This document shows, piece after piece, positions 1-9,234 of a DNA stretch of 64,000 bases. Position 1 is the first letter of the stretch; the number at the start of each line of letters is the position of its first letter. A program made the translations under genes and the position numbers. The stretch is from Haemophilus quentini (GTDB lineage: Bacteria > Pseudomonadota > Gammaproteobacteria > Enterobacterales > Pasteurellaceae): positions 62,001 through 126,000 of the forward strand of contig MDJB01000001.1 in assembly GCA_001752465.1 (NCBI GenBank). The letters are read 5' to 3'. The notes beneath the pieces were generated by a model. It made no database searches. It was not told the origin of the DNA and worked only from the letters and a program-made list of their open reading frames with translations.

Positions 1-953
1 ATTTCTTCGCGATTTTTCCCATTCTTTTAATTTACGGAAACGGTATTACTAACACAGTTGATTCTTTCATTGTGAATCAACTTGGTATGGCATCACCAAA
101 CCGAGCGATTCTCTCTTTTGTATTAATTGCAATATTGATTTCCGTCATGCTATTTAATGAAAAAGTGATGTTAAAAATCACAGAATGGCTTGTTTACCCA
201 TTAGTATTAATTTTATTCGCACTTTCTATTTACTTAATTCCAGAATGGAATGGTGCGATGTTACATGAATTCCCAACAGCAGGCGGTTTTGTCACAACAT
301 TGTGGCTTACTATTCCTGTATTGGTATTCTCATTTAACCATTCACCAGCAATTTCATCTTTCACTTGCTCACAATTCCGTGAATACAAAACTTTCGATGG
401 TGCAGAACGCCATATCAGCCATACAGAAAAAGGCGCCTCAACGATTTTGTTATTCTTTGTAATGTTCTTCGTATTTAGCTGTGTATTAACACTAACGCCA
501 GAAGAATTAGTGGCAGCAAAAGCACAAAATATCAGTATCTTGTCTTTCTTAGCGAATAAATTTGATAATCCATATATCTCTTATTTTGGCCCGCTTGTCG
601 CATTCTTAGCGATTACTAGCTCATTCTTCGGCCACTATATGGGCGCACGTGAAGGCTTAGAAGGCTTATATTTAAAAATGAAAGGCGAATCTGTAAATCG
701 TAAAAAACTCAATTATGCGACCGCACTTTTCTTCTTATTAACGTTATGGGGCGTTGCAATTATTAATCCTAGCATCTTAGGCTTAATCGAATCTCTTGGC
801 GGCCCAATCATTGCGATGATTTTGTTTATCATGCCAATGTACGCGATTCGCAAAATCCCAGCAATGAAACGCTACAGCGGACGTTTCAGCAATGTTTTTG
901 TAACGATTATGGGATTAATCGCTATCTCTGCGGTTGTTTATGGATTATTATAA
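1..953 (+). CDS. sdaC: Serine/H+ symporter SdaC, 3' part (5' end outside window)
   Basis: Inner-membrane transporter of the hydroxy/aromatic amino acid permease (HAAAP) superfamily, likely importing L-serine. The reading frame is open from base 3, upstream of the first internal ATG at 72, so the gene is cut by the window edge; about 316 codons are present. At least seven hydrophobic segments are visible, with the family stretch [17 protein letters not shown] at 290-350. It lies 35 bp before sdaA in the same direction, which pairs uptake with deamination and supports SdaC over related threonine or tryptophan permeases. One uptake signal sequence lies inside the gene at 720-728. Confidence 0.9.
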   Translation, partial: FFAIFPILLIYGNGITNTVDSFIVNQLGMASPNRAILSFVLIAILISVMLFNEKVMLKITEWLVYPLVLILFALSIYLIPEWNGAMLHEFPTAGGFVTTLWLTIPVLVFSFNHSPAISSFTCSQFREYKTFDGAERHISHTEKGASTILLFFVMFFVFSCVLTLTPEELVAAKAQNISILSFLANKFDNPYISYFGPLVAFLAITSSFFGHYMGAREGLEGLYLKMKGESVNRKKLNYATALFFLLTLWGVAIINPSILGLIESLGGPIIAMILFIMPMYAIRKIPAMKRYSGRFSNVFVTIMGLIAISAVVYGLL

Positions 954-988
954 GCGCCCTTTAAAGTTTAGCGAATTTTGAGAAATTT

Positions 989-2356
989 ATGATTAGCGTA
1001 TTTGATATGTTTAAAGTGGGAATTGGTCCATCCAGTTCCCACACGGTTGGTCCAATGAAAGCTGGCAAACAATTTATAGATGACTTAATTGAACGAAATC
1101 AGTTTGAACAAACCGCTGAAATTCATGTGGATGTTTATGGTTCTCTTTCGATGACAGGGAGAGGTCACAGTACAGATATCGCCATCATCATGGGGTTAGC
1201 GGGTTATTTACCACATAATGTGGATATCGATATGATTTCAGGTTTCATCGAGAAAGTGAAACAAACTGCGCTTTTACCAATTAATGTTGGTCAAAAAACG
1301 GTAAAATTTGATTTTGAAAATAACCTCATTTTCCACCGCACTTTTTTAAAACTGCACGAAAATGGCATGACAATTACCGCACTTGATGACAATTGCACAG
1401 AACTTTATCGCCAAACCTATTATTCGATCGGTGGTGGTTTTATTGTCGATGAAGCCCATTTTGGTCAAGAAGAAAAAACTATAGTCCAAGTACCTTATCC
1501 TTACAAAAATGCAGAAGATATTTTGAAACATTGCAGTGATAACGGCTTAATGCTTTCCACTGTGATGTTGGAAAATGAAGTTGCCTTGCATGGAAAAGAA
1601 GCTGTCAGTGCTCATCTAGAGAATGTCTGGAAGACGATGCAAGCTTGTATCGAACATGGTATTCATACTGAAGGGATTTTACCTGGGCCATTACGAGTGC
1701 CACGTCGTGCAGCATCTCTTTATCGTATGTTGCAAGCAAATACTAATTTGTCCAACGATCCAATGCGAGTGATCGACTGGGTTAATATGTTTGCGCTTGC
1801 TGTCAATGAAGAAAATGCAGCGGGCGGACGTGTAGTCACTGCTCCAACTAATGGTGCATGTGGGATTATTCCTGCCGTATTAGCTTACTATGAGAAGTTC
1901 ATTTCACCATTAACACCTGAAATCATTGAACGCTATTTATTAGCAGCAGGAATGATTGGTTCACTTTATAAAATGAATGCTTCGATTTCTGGCGCAGAAG
2001 TAGGTTGCCAAGGTGAAGTGGGTGTAGCCTGTTCAATGGCTGCTGCAGGACTAGCTGAAATTCTGGGAGGTAATCCACTGCAAGTATGCATCGCAGCTGA
2101 AATTGCAATGGAGCATAACTTAGGATTAACTTGCGATCCTGTCGGCGGTCAAGTTCAAGTACCTTGTATCGAACGCAATGCGATTGCTTCAGTAAAAGCA
2201 ATCAATGCATCACGTATGGCTTTACGCCGTACCACTAATCCAAGAGTAACCTTGGATAAAGTGATTGAAACAATGTATGAAACAGGCAAAGACATGAATG
2301 CTAAGTATCGCGAAACATCGCAAGGTGGACTTGCAGTTAAAATTGTTTGTACTTAA
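989..2356 (+). CDS. sdaA: L-serine dehydratase, iron-sulfur type
   Basis: Cytosolic [4Fe-4S] enzyme that converts L-serine to pyruvate and ammonia. The 455-residue product has the single-chain family length. The N-terminal beta domain starts [20 protein letters not shown], whose SSSHT motif is typical. The C-terminal alpha domain carries Cys291 (NGACGIIP), Cys340 and Cys348 ([10 protein letters not shown]) and Cys382 ([14 protein letters not shown]); family knowledge places the cluster ligands among these. The ATG at 989 needs no adjustment. Two uptake signals lie inside (1335-1343 and 1376-1384). Probably an operon with sdaC; a 13-bp perfect hairpin spans the stop codon. Confidence 0.95.
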   Translation: MISVFDMFKVGIGPSSSHTVGPMKAGKQFIDDLIERNQFEQTAEIHVDVYGSLSMTGRGHSTDIAIIMGLAGYLPHNVDIDMISGFIEKVKQTALLPINVGQKTVKFDFENNLIFHRTFLKLHENGMTITALDDNCTELYRQTYYSIGGGFIVDEAHFGQEEKTIVQVPYPYKNAEDILKHCSDNGLMLSTVMLENEVALHGKEAVSAHLENVWKTMQACIEHGIHTEGILPGPLRVPRRAASLYRMLQANTNLSNDPMRVIDWVNMFALAVNEENAAGGRVVTAPTNGACGIIPAVLAYYEKFISPLTPEIIERYLLAAGMIGSLYKMNASISGAEVGCQGEVGVACSMAAAGLAEILGGNPLQVCIAAEIAMEHNLGLTCDPVGGQVQVPCIERNAIASVKAINASRMALRRTTNPRVTLDKVIETMYETGKDMNAKYRETSQGGLAVKIVCT

Positions 2357-2370
2357 ATACAAACAATTTT
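2339..2370 (+). terminator. Hairpin spanning the sdaA stop codon
   Basis: Two perfect 13-base arms (2339-2351 and 2358-2370) are separated by a 6-base loop that contains the TAA stop of sdaA. The descending arm ends in TTTT, but the sequence after it is only moderately T-rich, so termination efficiency is uncertain. Likely the end of the sdaC-sdaA transcript. Confidence 0.6.
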
Positions 2371-2393
2371 GTATATAAAACTAAGCCTTGATT

Positions 2394-3652
2394 TGATCTG
2401 CACCTCAAAAGTTGGGCTAAACAACCAACTGATTAAGGTGTAGATTTTTTATGACTAAATACAACTAATCTTTCAAACAACAGGTGATCGATTTTTATAT
2501 TTAAAACGGTAAAAATAGTTCACTTACAAAAAATATTTTTATTTTGCTGATAAAACATTAAGACACTGGATTAAACAATCTAATCATAGTAGGGGCAATG
2601 GATTGTCAGTAGTGAGTGAGAAACAAACGTATTCTTAGAATTTAAACTCACAGTTATTCAAGCGGTTCAATACGGAATGTGCCAATATGTATTGCCAATT
2701 CAAGTATAATCACTCATGATTCCCCCTTTGAAAGACAAGATATAAACGGCTTAATGCCGAAATCTAAAGCTCCTCCGAGTATGAAACCTAACTACGCCAA
2801 AATGCCACCTAAGCCTAAAATATGAGAGGTGATGTTGGAATTAGAGAACCTCAAACTCCGTGCGGAGAATACGATTCTAAAAAGTTGTAGGCTCTTAACC
2901 AACAAAAAAATACAGAAAAAGCCTCTGTCGTAAAGGTATTAAGGTGGAACTTTCCGCTTCAGATATTGGGTTTAGCACGCGATGTTTTCTTTTATCATTT
3001 GAAAAAATCAATAAAGATACAACGATATAACAACAAATTATGCGGATTTATCGTGATAATCATGAATGTTATGGTTATCTTGTGTTACTTTACACTAAAA
3101 ACTCAATATCAATCATAAAAAAGTCCAACGTATGATGAATATATTGGACATTAAGAGAAATATAAGAGAGAAAATTGCTACAAGCTGACAGAATGAAAAA
3201 TGGGTAACAAACCTCAGTGAATTTAAAGGTATCGAAGGTAAGCTTTATTTATTGACAATTAATGATTTATTAATGAGCCTTAATTCTGAGCAAATTATCT
3301 GAATGATATAGAAAGCGTTATCAAGACTTGAGGGAACAACACCTATTTTACATTTTGCTCAAGTGTGGCAATATCAAATGGGAAGTTATCAAGAAATCCT
3401 GTTGAAAATTGTATTCGACAAAGTATGTCGATAAAAGGAAATTGTTCAGATAATGTGGCCATAGAGAACTTTTGGGGCTGTTAAAAACAGCGTGCTGCGA
3501 TGTAAAATAATTTGATACTTTTGAGCCGGTCGAAAAACGATTCATGATTACAATCATAAGCGTATTCAGTGTAAACTAAAAGAACTAAGCTCATTAATTA
3601 GAGAGCTTAGTTCTTCTTGATTTAATAGTTTAACTTTTTGGGCTGAGCGATA
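2394..3652 (+). mobile_element. Decayed IS3-family (IS150-like) element, copy 1
   Basis: Fills the gap between sdaA and gor. The left end reads TGATCTGCACCTCAAAAGTT and the right end, near 3630-3650, is the degenerate counterpart TTTAACTTTTTGGGC. OrfA can be followed from the ATG at 2451 (MTKYN, stop, SFKQQVIDFY, stop). Further on the helix-turn-helix remnant RHWIKQ is readable, then OrfB fragments (FFYHLKK at about 2980-3005; the region around 3060-3130). Stops and frameshifts occur throughout, so no transposase is made. Matching stretches occur in the copies at 38.4-39.2 kb and 49.2-49.4 kb. The only long ORF here (minus strand, 3348-3557) is not credible. Confidence 0.8.
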
Positions 3653-3683
3653 ATTTACAACCCTTTTTTGTTTGCTCTAAAGA

Positions 3684-5054
3684 TTAACGCATGGTCACAA
3701 ATTCTTCTGAACCCGTTGGGTGAATAGCCACGGTGTTATCAAAATCAGCTTTTGTTGCGCCCATTTTGATTGCTACGGCAAATCCTTGAATCATTTCATC
3801 TACACCGAAACCAATACCATGTAAACCCACAACTTTTTCATCTTTACCCAAACAAACCAATTTCATTTTGCACGGTTGGCGATGTTGAGTGACCGCAGTG
3901 TACATTGCTGTGAAAGAGGATTTATATACCTTAACATTTTCAGCGCCATATTGTTCAATAGCTTGAGGTTCAGTTAAACCTACAGTGCCGATTGGTGGAT
4001 GGCTGAATACAACGGTTGGAACTAAATTGTAATCTAAATGTTCAGTCGGTTTATTATTGAATAAACGTTCAGAAAGGCGGCGACCTGCTGCAACTGCAAC
4101 TGGTGTTAATTCAATGCCGTTTTCGATAATATCGCCTACTGCATAAATGCCTTTCACATTAGTATTTTGATATTTATCTACTTTGACATAGCCGCGTTCA
4201 TTCGTTTCTACGCCAGCATTTTCTAAGCCAATTTTATCTGTCGCAGGAACACGACCTGCTGCCCAAATAACGCAATCTACAATAACATCAGATTGACCAT
4301 CACATTTTACTGTAAGAGAGCCATCTGCATTTTTAACAATTTCAGATGGTGTAGAATTGGTATGTAATTGAATACCATCTTGTGCAAGCACTTCCACTAA
4401 TGTTTCTACGATTAATGGATCTTGATTACGCATTGGCGCATGGCGACGCACTAGTAAATGCGTTTCCACGCCTAGGCTGTTTAATACACCAGAAAGTTCA
4501 ACGGCAATATAGCCAGCACCAATAACAGCAGCTCGTTTTGGTAATTCGGTTAATGCAAAGAAACCATCTGAATCAATACCGAATTCTTGTCCTTTAATGT
4601 TTGGACGATATGGGCGACCACCTGTTGCGATTAAAATATGATCTGCGGTTATTTGCTCTTTTGTACCATCAGCAAGTGTTACTTCAATAGTATGGGCATC
4701 GACAAATTTTCCGAAACCGTTAATTACATCAATGTTATTTTTTGCTAATACATTGTTATAAGATGTATGAATACGACCAATATAGGCTTGGCGACTTTCA
4801 ATTAGTTTTGAAAAATCAAATTTTTTCACTTCAACATCAAAACCATAATCTGGCGCATAATTGTTAATTGCTTCTGCAATATGTGCACCATAAAACATTA
4901 CTTTTTTAGGTACGCAACCTACATTTACACAAGTGCCGCCAAGGTGTTTAGCTTCAATAATAGCGCATTTTTTGCCATAGCTTGCTGCACGATTAAGCGA
5001 AGCAATACCGCCGCTACCGCCGCCGATGGCGATGTAATCATAATGTTTAGTCAT
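3684..5054 (-). CDS. gor: Glutathione reductase
   Basis: Cytosolic FAD- and NADPH-dependent enzyme that reduces glutathione disulfide. At 456 residues it has the normal family length. It shows the FAD-binding GGGSGG at 11-16, the redox-active disulfide GGTCVNVGC (Cys42, Cys47), the NADPH-binding GAGYIAVEL segment, and the C-terminal HPTGSEE motif with catalytic His445 and Glu450. The gene faces away from the siderophore cassette beginning at 5222. Its middle third is duplicated in decayed form at 15445-16074, same strand, so this is the functional copy at a locus that has been recombined. Confidence 0.97.
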   Translation of the reverse strand: MTKHYDYIAIGGGSGGIASLNRAASYGKKCAIIEAKHLGGTCVNVGCVPKKVMFYGAHIAEAINNYAPDYGFDVEVKKFDFSKLIESRQAYIGRIHTSYNNVLAKNNIDVINGFGKFVDAHTIEVTLADGTKEQITADHILIATGGRPYRPNIKGQEFGIDSDGFFALTELPKRAAVIGAGYIAVELSGVLNSLGVETHLLVRRHAPMRNQDPLIVETLVEVLAQDGIQLHTNSTPSEIVKNADGSLTVKCDGQSDVIVDCVIWAAGRVPATDKIGLENAGVETNERGYVKVDKYQNTNVKGIYAVGDIIENGIELTPVAVAAGRRLSERLFNNKPTEHLDYNLVPTVVFSHPPIGTVGLTEPQAIEQYGAENVKVYKSSFTAMYTAVTQHRQPCKMKLVCLGKDEKVVGLHGIGFGVDEMIQGFAVAIKMGATKADFDNTVAIHPTGSEEFVTMR

Positions 5055-5194
5055 AGTTTGATCCTTTTTGAACTCAAAAATTTTCCGTATTTTGCCTAAT
5101 TTTTATGAAGAATGCTATAAATTGATGTAATTGGTTATTATTAATAATCGTACTATCTCCTTTTCTTTTTTAACTTTGATATGTTATCCTTTTT

Positions 5195-5213
5195 TTCATT
5201 ACGAATCATTCTC
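5195..5213 (+). promoter_or_regulatory. Weak Fur-box-like site before the siderophore ABC genes
   Basis: TTCATTACGAATCATTCTC matches the 19-bp Fur consensus at 11 positions, with the right half (AATCATT.TC) nearly intact. It ends 8 bp before the ATG of the first permease gene. Iron control is the expected regulation for such genes. The match alone is weak; the site at 9109-9127 is much better. Confidence 0.35.
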
Positions 5214-5221
5214 ATTTTAAG

Positions 5222-6174
5222 ATGTTTAAACGGCGATACTTAGTTTTTCTATTAGTTTTACTTTCCGCTATTTCTCTTTTTCTTGGCATAAGTACGGTTA
5301 GTTTACAGGGATTGCTCCATTTTAAAGGCAATCAATGGCAGATTTTTCTTGATAGTCGCGTGCCACGTTTAGTGAGTATTTTGATTGCGGGCGCGTCGTT
5401 GAGCATTTGTGGCTTGGTGATGCAGCAACTGAGCCGAAATCGTTTTGTATCGCCAACAACCGCTGGCACAATGGATAGCGCGCGTCTTGGGATTTTGCTG
5501 GCGATTCTATTTTTTCCAGGTGCCTCGATATTGCTGAAAACCACTATCGCGGTACTGGTGTTTTTCCTTGGCTCGCTGTTATTTATGATGATCCTATCCC
5601 GCCTGAAGTTCAAAGATACGATTTTTGTACCTTTAGTTGGGATGATGTTCGGCAATATCATTAGTTCGATCACTGCTTTTATCGCTTATCAACAAGATTT
5701 CTTGCAGAACCTTTCCTGCTGGTTACAAGGATATTTTTCTCTTGTCATGAGCGGCCGCTACGAGCTGCTTTATTTCAGCATCCCTATGTTGATTGTGTCT
5801 TATCTGTTTGCGCATCGTTTTTCTATCGTCGGAATGGGTAAAGATTTCGCGACCAATCTCGGCTTAAATTATAACCAAGTGCTTTATGTTGGCTTGATGA
5901 TTGTGGCAACGGTGTCGTCGATTATTATTGTATCTGTCGGCGTAATTCCTTTTTTAGGCTTGATTGTGCCGAATCTCGTCACATTGTATTTGGGTGATAA
6001 CTTGAAAAAAACCTTTCTCACACCGCACTTTTAGGTGCTGTTTTTGTGTTGTTCTGCGATATTTTGGGACGAAGCCTAATTTACCCTTACGAGATTTCTA
6101 TTAATGCTGTCGTTGGCGTGATTGGCAGTGGCATTTTCTTGTATTTCTTACTAAAACGGGATCGTTATGCGTAA
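5222..6174 (+). pseudogene. FecCD-family siderophore permease 1 (YclN/FatD-like), frameshifted
   Basis: Inner-membrane subunit of a ferric-siderophore ABC importer. Residues 1-265 read in one frame from MFKRRYLVFLLVLLS, with many membrane helices and the family segment GVIPFLGLIVPNLV. The frame then ends early at 6034. The missing C-terminus continues in another frame as HTALLGAVFVLFCDILGR and on to LLKRDRYA, stopping at 6174. The break falls between the A6 run at 6005-6010 and the uptake signal at 6022-6030. A full-length product of about 316 residues is therefore not made unless translation slips. The restored end overlaps the next permease start at 6167, the tight packing expected of an intact ancestral operon. 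Confidence 0.85.
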
Positions 6175-7126
6175 ATCATCGTTCCTTCATTTAGTGATTT
6201 TAGGGGTTCTAGTGCTCGTGAGCATTGCCTTATATCTTGGCTATCATTTACCAAATCGCTGGCAATATGCTTTAACCAATCGCGTTTTATCGGTAACGGC
6301 GCTTGTCGTAACAGGCATTGCGATTGCGTTAGCTACGATGCTTTTCCAAACAGTGGTAAATAATCGCATTCTCACGCTGAGCATTTTAGGGGTGGATTCA
6401 CTGTATTTATTAATCCAAACAGGCATTTTGTTTTTATTCGGTTCGAACACGCTACTTTCCATCAATCCGATTACGCTTTTTCTCGGCAGTACTAGCGTGA
6501 TGATTTGCTTTATGCTTGCACTCTATCATTTTCTGTTCAAAAAGGAATCACAGAATATTTTCTTTTTATTGCTCGTCGGGATTGTGTTTGGCACGTTTTT
6601 TGGCAGCCTGACGACCTTTATGGAAGTATTGATTGACCCCAATGAATTCCAAATCTCGCAAGATATTGGCTTTGCCAGTTTCAACCGAATTAATACTCAT
6701 ATTCTTTGGTTAGCGTTGGTGATTTTGATTGTCGTCATACTGTTTAGCTTGCGTTATTGGAAATACTTGGATGTGCTGGCACTGGGGCGCGAACAGGCGA
6801 TTAATTTGGGCGTGGATTATCAACCGATGATTAAAAAACTGCTGATTATTGTGGCAATTTTAATGTCTGTTTCCACCACGCTTGTGGGACCATTGACTTT
6901 TTTAGGCTTGCTGGTGATGAATGTGACCTTTGAATTTATGCGTGATTATCGTCATAAATTCCTTATTCCAGCAGCTATGTTACTTTCTATTTTTACCTTA
7001 GTAAGCGGACAATTTTTATTGGCGCAAGTATTTACTTTCAGCATACCACTGAGCGTGATAATTAATTTTGTGGGCGGCATATATTTCCTTTCTCTGTTAT
7101 TGAGAGCAAATAAAAAATGGCAATAG
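6167..7126 (+). CDS. FecCD-family siderophore permease 2 (YclO/FatC-like)
   Basis: Second membrane subunit of the ferric-siderophore ABC importer, 319 residues and intact. It begins MRKSSFLHLVILGVLVLVS and has about nine or ten hydrophobic segments. The family loop before the last helices is seen as LVGPLTFLGLLVMNVTFEF. It overlaps permease 1 (8 bp) and the ATPase gene (10 bp), so all three were translationally coupled. It is one of only two undamaged genes in the cassette, but without an intact partner, ATPase and binding protein it is unlikely to support transport. Confidence 0.88.
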   Translation: MRKSSFLHLVILGVLVLVSIALYLGYHLPNRWQYALTNRVLSVTALVVTGIAIALATMLFQTVVNNRILTLSILGVDSLYLLIQTGILFLFGSNTLLSINPITLFLGSTSVMICFMLALYHFLFKKESQNIFFLLLVGIVFGTFFGSLTTFMEVLIDPNEFQISQDIGFASFNRINTHILWLALVILIVVILFSLRYWKYLDVLALGREQAINLGVDYQPMIKKLLIIVAILMSVSTTLVGPLTFLGLLVMNVTFEFMRDYRHKFLIPAAMLLSIFTLVSGQFLLAQVFTFSIPLSVIINFVGGIYFLSLLLRANKKWQ

Positions 7127-7883
7127 AAATCAAACATATTCATAAATCTTACGGTTCAAAAAAGTGGTGGATGATGTATCACTCACCATTCCCACTGGGA
7201 AAATTACATCTTTTATCGGCCCGAATGGTGCAGGGAAAAGCACCCTTCTAGGCATTATCAGCCGATTGTTAGCAGCCGATAGCGGCGAAGTGTATCTGAA
7301 TAATCAGTTACTGAATGAACAAAAAAGTACTGACATTGCGCGCCAATTAGCCATCTTAAAACAATCCAATCACATTAATTTGCGCATTACCGTGAAAGAA
7401 TTGGTGGCATTCGGTCGTTTTCCTTATTCTAAAGGACATCTCACCGAAAATGACTGCACTTTTATTAGCAACGCTATTGCTTATATGAATTTAGATGAAA
7501 TTCGCCATCAATACATTGAAAACCTAAGTGGTGGACAACGCCAGCGTGCTTATATTGCGATGACTTTAGCGCAGGATACAGATTATATTTTGCTCGATGA
7601 AACGCTCAATAATTTGGATATGAAACATTCCGTGCAAATTATGCAGGTGCTGCATAAACTCGTCACGGAGCTGAATAAAACCGTCGTGATTGTGATTCAT
7701 GATATCAATTTTGCGTCCTGTTATTCTGATTACATTATCGCCATGAAACAAGGTAAGCTCGTTGCGCAAGGTTCTGTGGAAGAAATGATGCAATCACCAG
7801 TGCTGCAGGATATTTACGAAATGACGATTCCGATTCAAGAAATTGATGGGAGAAAGATTGCGGTTTATTTTCGTCAGGAATGA
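7117..7883 (+). pseudogene. Siderophore ABC transporter ATPase (YclP/FatE-like), frameshifted near the start
   Basis: The ATG at 7117 opens MAIEIKHIHKSYGSK, then frame is lost in the A6 tract at 7158-7163, where A7 would restore KKVVDDVSLTIPTGK. The rest (from 7164) is open: Walker A GPNGAGKST, signature LSGGQRQRA, Walker B YILLDE, and the switch histidine in VIVIHDINF. The D-loop region reads DETLNNLD where the family normally has DEPLNNLD. A GTG at 7164 could start a product lacking about 15 residues of the first strand, so residual activity cannot be excluded. Homopolymer slippage could also restore some full-length protein. Confidence 0.82.
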
Positions 7884-7904
7884 TCTTTTATTAAATAAAA
7901 ATTA

Positions 7905-8045
7905 TCTTGCCCTTCCACTGCTTGTGGGGGACAAAATGCGTAGCATTTTGAATGTTGGCTTTGCCAACGAACCCTATGGGGTGAGCGTAGCGAATAACGT
8001 GCCCAAAGGGAGGAAGGGACCATATAGAGTTCCCTTCTCAACTTG
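7905..8045. repeat. Intercistronic array of short hairpins
   Basis: The spacer between the ATPase and binding-protein genes is packed with small perfect dyads. CAAAATGC/GCATTTTG sits at 7932-7950 with a 3-base loop, and GTTGGC/GCCAAC at 7954-7968 with a 3-base loop. ACCC/GGGT lies at 7971-7982 and GAAGGGA/TCCCTTC at 8013-8037. It is more G+C-rich than its surroundings and codes for nothing convincing. It could be an mRNA-processing or attenuation region within the operon, or a small inserted palindromic element. I do not recognise it as a named repeat. Confidence 0.6.
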
Positions 8046-8113
8046 CGCACCTCCTCTGTAAACAGGGTGAGCGAAGCATTCTTTACCTTAATAACATTAC
8101 ACAAGGAAACACT

Positions 8114-9017
8114 ATGAAAACATTGAAAAAACTCACCGCACTTAGCATTGCAGTTTTCGCAGCGGCAACGGCAAACGCACAAGACATCACTGTAAAAAAT
8201 GCAGATGGTGAACAAATCGTGCCACTAAATCCAAAAAAAGTAGTGGTGCTGGATTTTGGCGTAGCGGATATCATCCGCGCCTTAGGCGATGCTGGTAAAA
8301 TCGTGGGCTTCCCGAAAGCAGGGCATATTCCAGCGTATTTGGCTGAGTTCAACCAAGACAAATTCAAAAACATCGGCACCCTACCTGAACCAGCATTTGA
8401 AGCCATCAACGAACTCAATCTGGATTTAATTATCGCCGCGCCAACAAAAATTGTTGGATAAATTGAAAGAAATCGCGCTGGTGTTCTATGTACAAAATGA
8501 CTACGCCAATTACTACCCCAGTTTCCAAGAAAATGTGACCGCGCTTGGTAAAATTTTCAATAAAGACACTGTGGCAAAAGAAAAATTGGATGCTTTAGAA
8601 AACAAAGTAGTGCAAGTGGCAAAAGATGCGAAAGGCAAAACGGCGTTGCTCGTATTAGTAAATGAAAGCAAAATCAGCGCATTTGGCGACAACTCGCGTT
8701 ATAGCATGGTGTATCAAAAATTTGGCTTTAAACCGGCGGATCCGAATATTAAATCTTCCACTTACGGAATGAGCGTTGGTTTCGAATATATTTTAGAAAA
8801 AAATCCAGATTATTTACTTGTGGTGGATCGCACAGCGGCAGTCACCGACAAAGTAAATAACGCACAAAAAGTGCTTGATAATTCCCTCATTCAACAAACA
8901 AACGCCTTTAAAAACAACCATATCGTATATTTAGATGCCGCAAATTGGTATTTGGCTTTTGGAGGATTGGAATCCATGGAGATTATTGCTGCGGAGCTTG
9001 AAAAAGCGGTGAAATAA
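8114..9017 (+). pseudogene. Siderophore-binding periplasmic protein (CeuE/YclQ-like), frameshifted
   Basis: Substrate-binding protein for the ABC importer. A type I signal peptide (MKTLKKLTALSIAVFAAATANAQ) is followed by the CeuE/YclQ-like opening KKVVVLDFGVADIIRALG. The frame breaks near 8440-8450, where IIAAP gives way to KIVG and a stop. The C-terminal lobe continues in another frame as QQKLLDKLKEIAL to LEKAVK (stop at 9017). In family members that bind catecholate iron complexes, both lobes are needed, so the protein is probably lost. The CeuE/YclQ/FatB type suggests enterobactin-like or hydrolysed catecholate ligands rather than hydroxamates. An uptake signal overlaps the signal-peptide codons (8135-8143). 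Confidence 0.85.
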
Positions 9018-9108
9018 ACGCAATATTTTTCTTTTTTGATAAGTCGGTGGTTCTTTTGGTTCGCCGATTTTCTTTTTCACTCAAAAATCTAAATTTATAC
9101 TTTACTAA

Positions 9109-9127
9109 AATAATGCAAATCATTATC
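9109..9127 (+). promoter_or_regulatory. Fur box upstream of the first TonB-dependent receptor
   Basis: AATAATGCAAATCATTATC matches the 19-bp Fur consensus GATAATGATAATCATTATC at 16 positions. It lies about 110 bp before the ATG at 9235, in the 217-bp spacer after the binding-protein gene. That spacer also holds a T-rich stretch after the preceding stop (about 9045-9085) that may end the ABC transcript. The site implies that the receptor had its own iron-repressed promoter. Confidence 0.75.
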
Positions 9128-9234
9128 ATTAATATAACTTTAGGGTATTCTCTATTCTTTCTTTTTTATAATTATTCAATGATGTAAGCAAATGGAGAAA
9201 TGTATGGAACACAAGAAAACAACTGGAGTAAGTT

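Noticed and set aside
3348-3557. 69-codon minus-strand ORF within the IS remnant near gor
   Set aside because: It runs opposite to readable OrfB fragments of the IS element and resembles no transposase.
5332-5673. 113-codon minus-strand ORF inside the first permease
   Set aside because: It lies wholly antisense to clear FecCD coding sequence and has no recognisable protein features or ribosome site.
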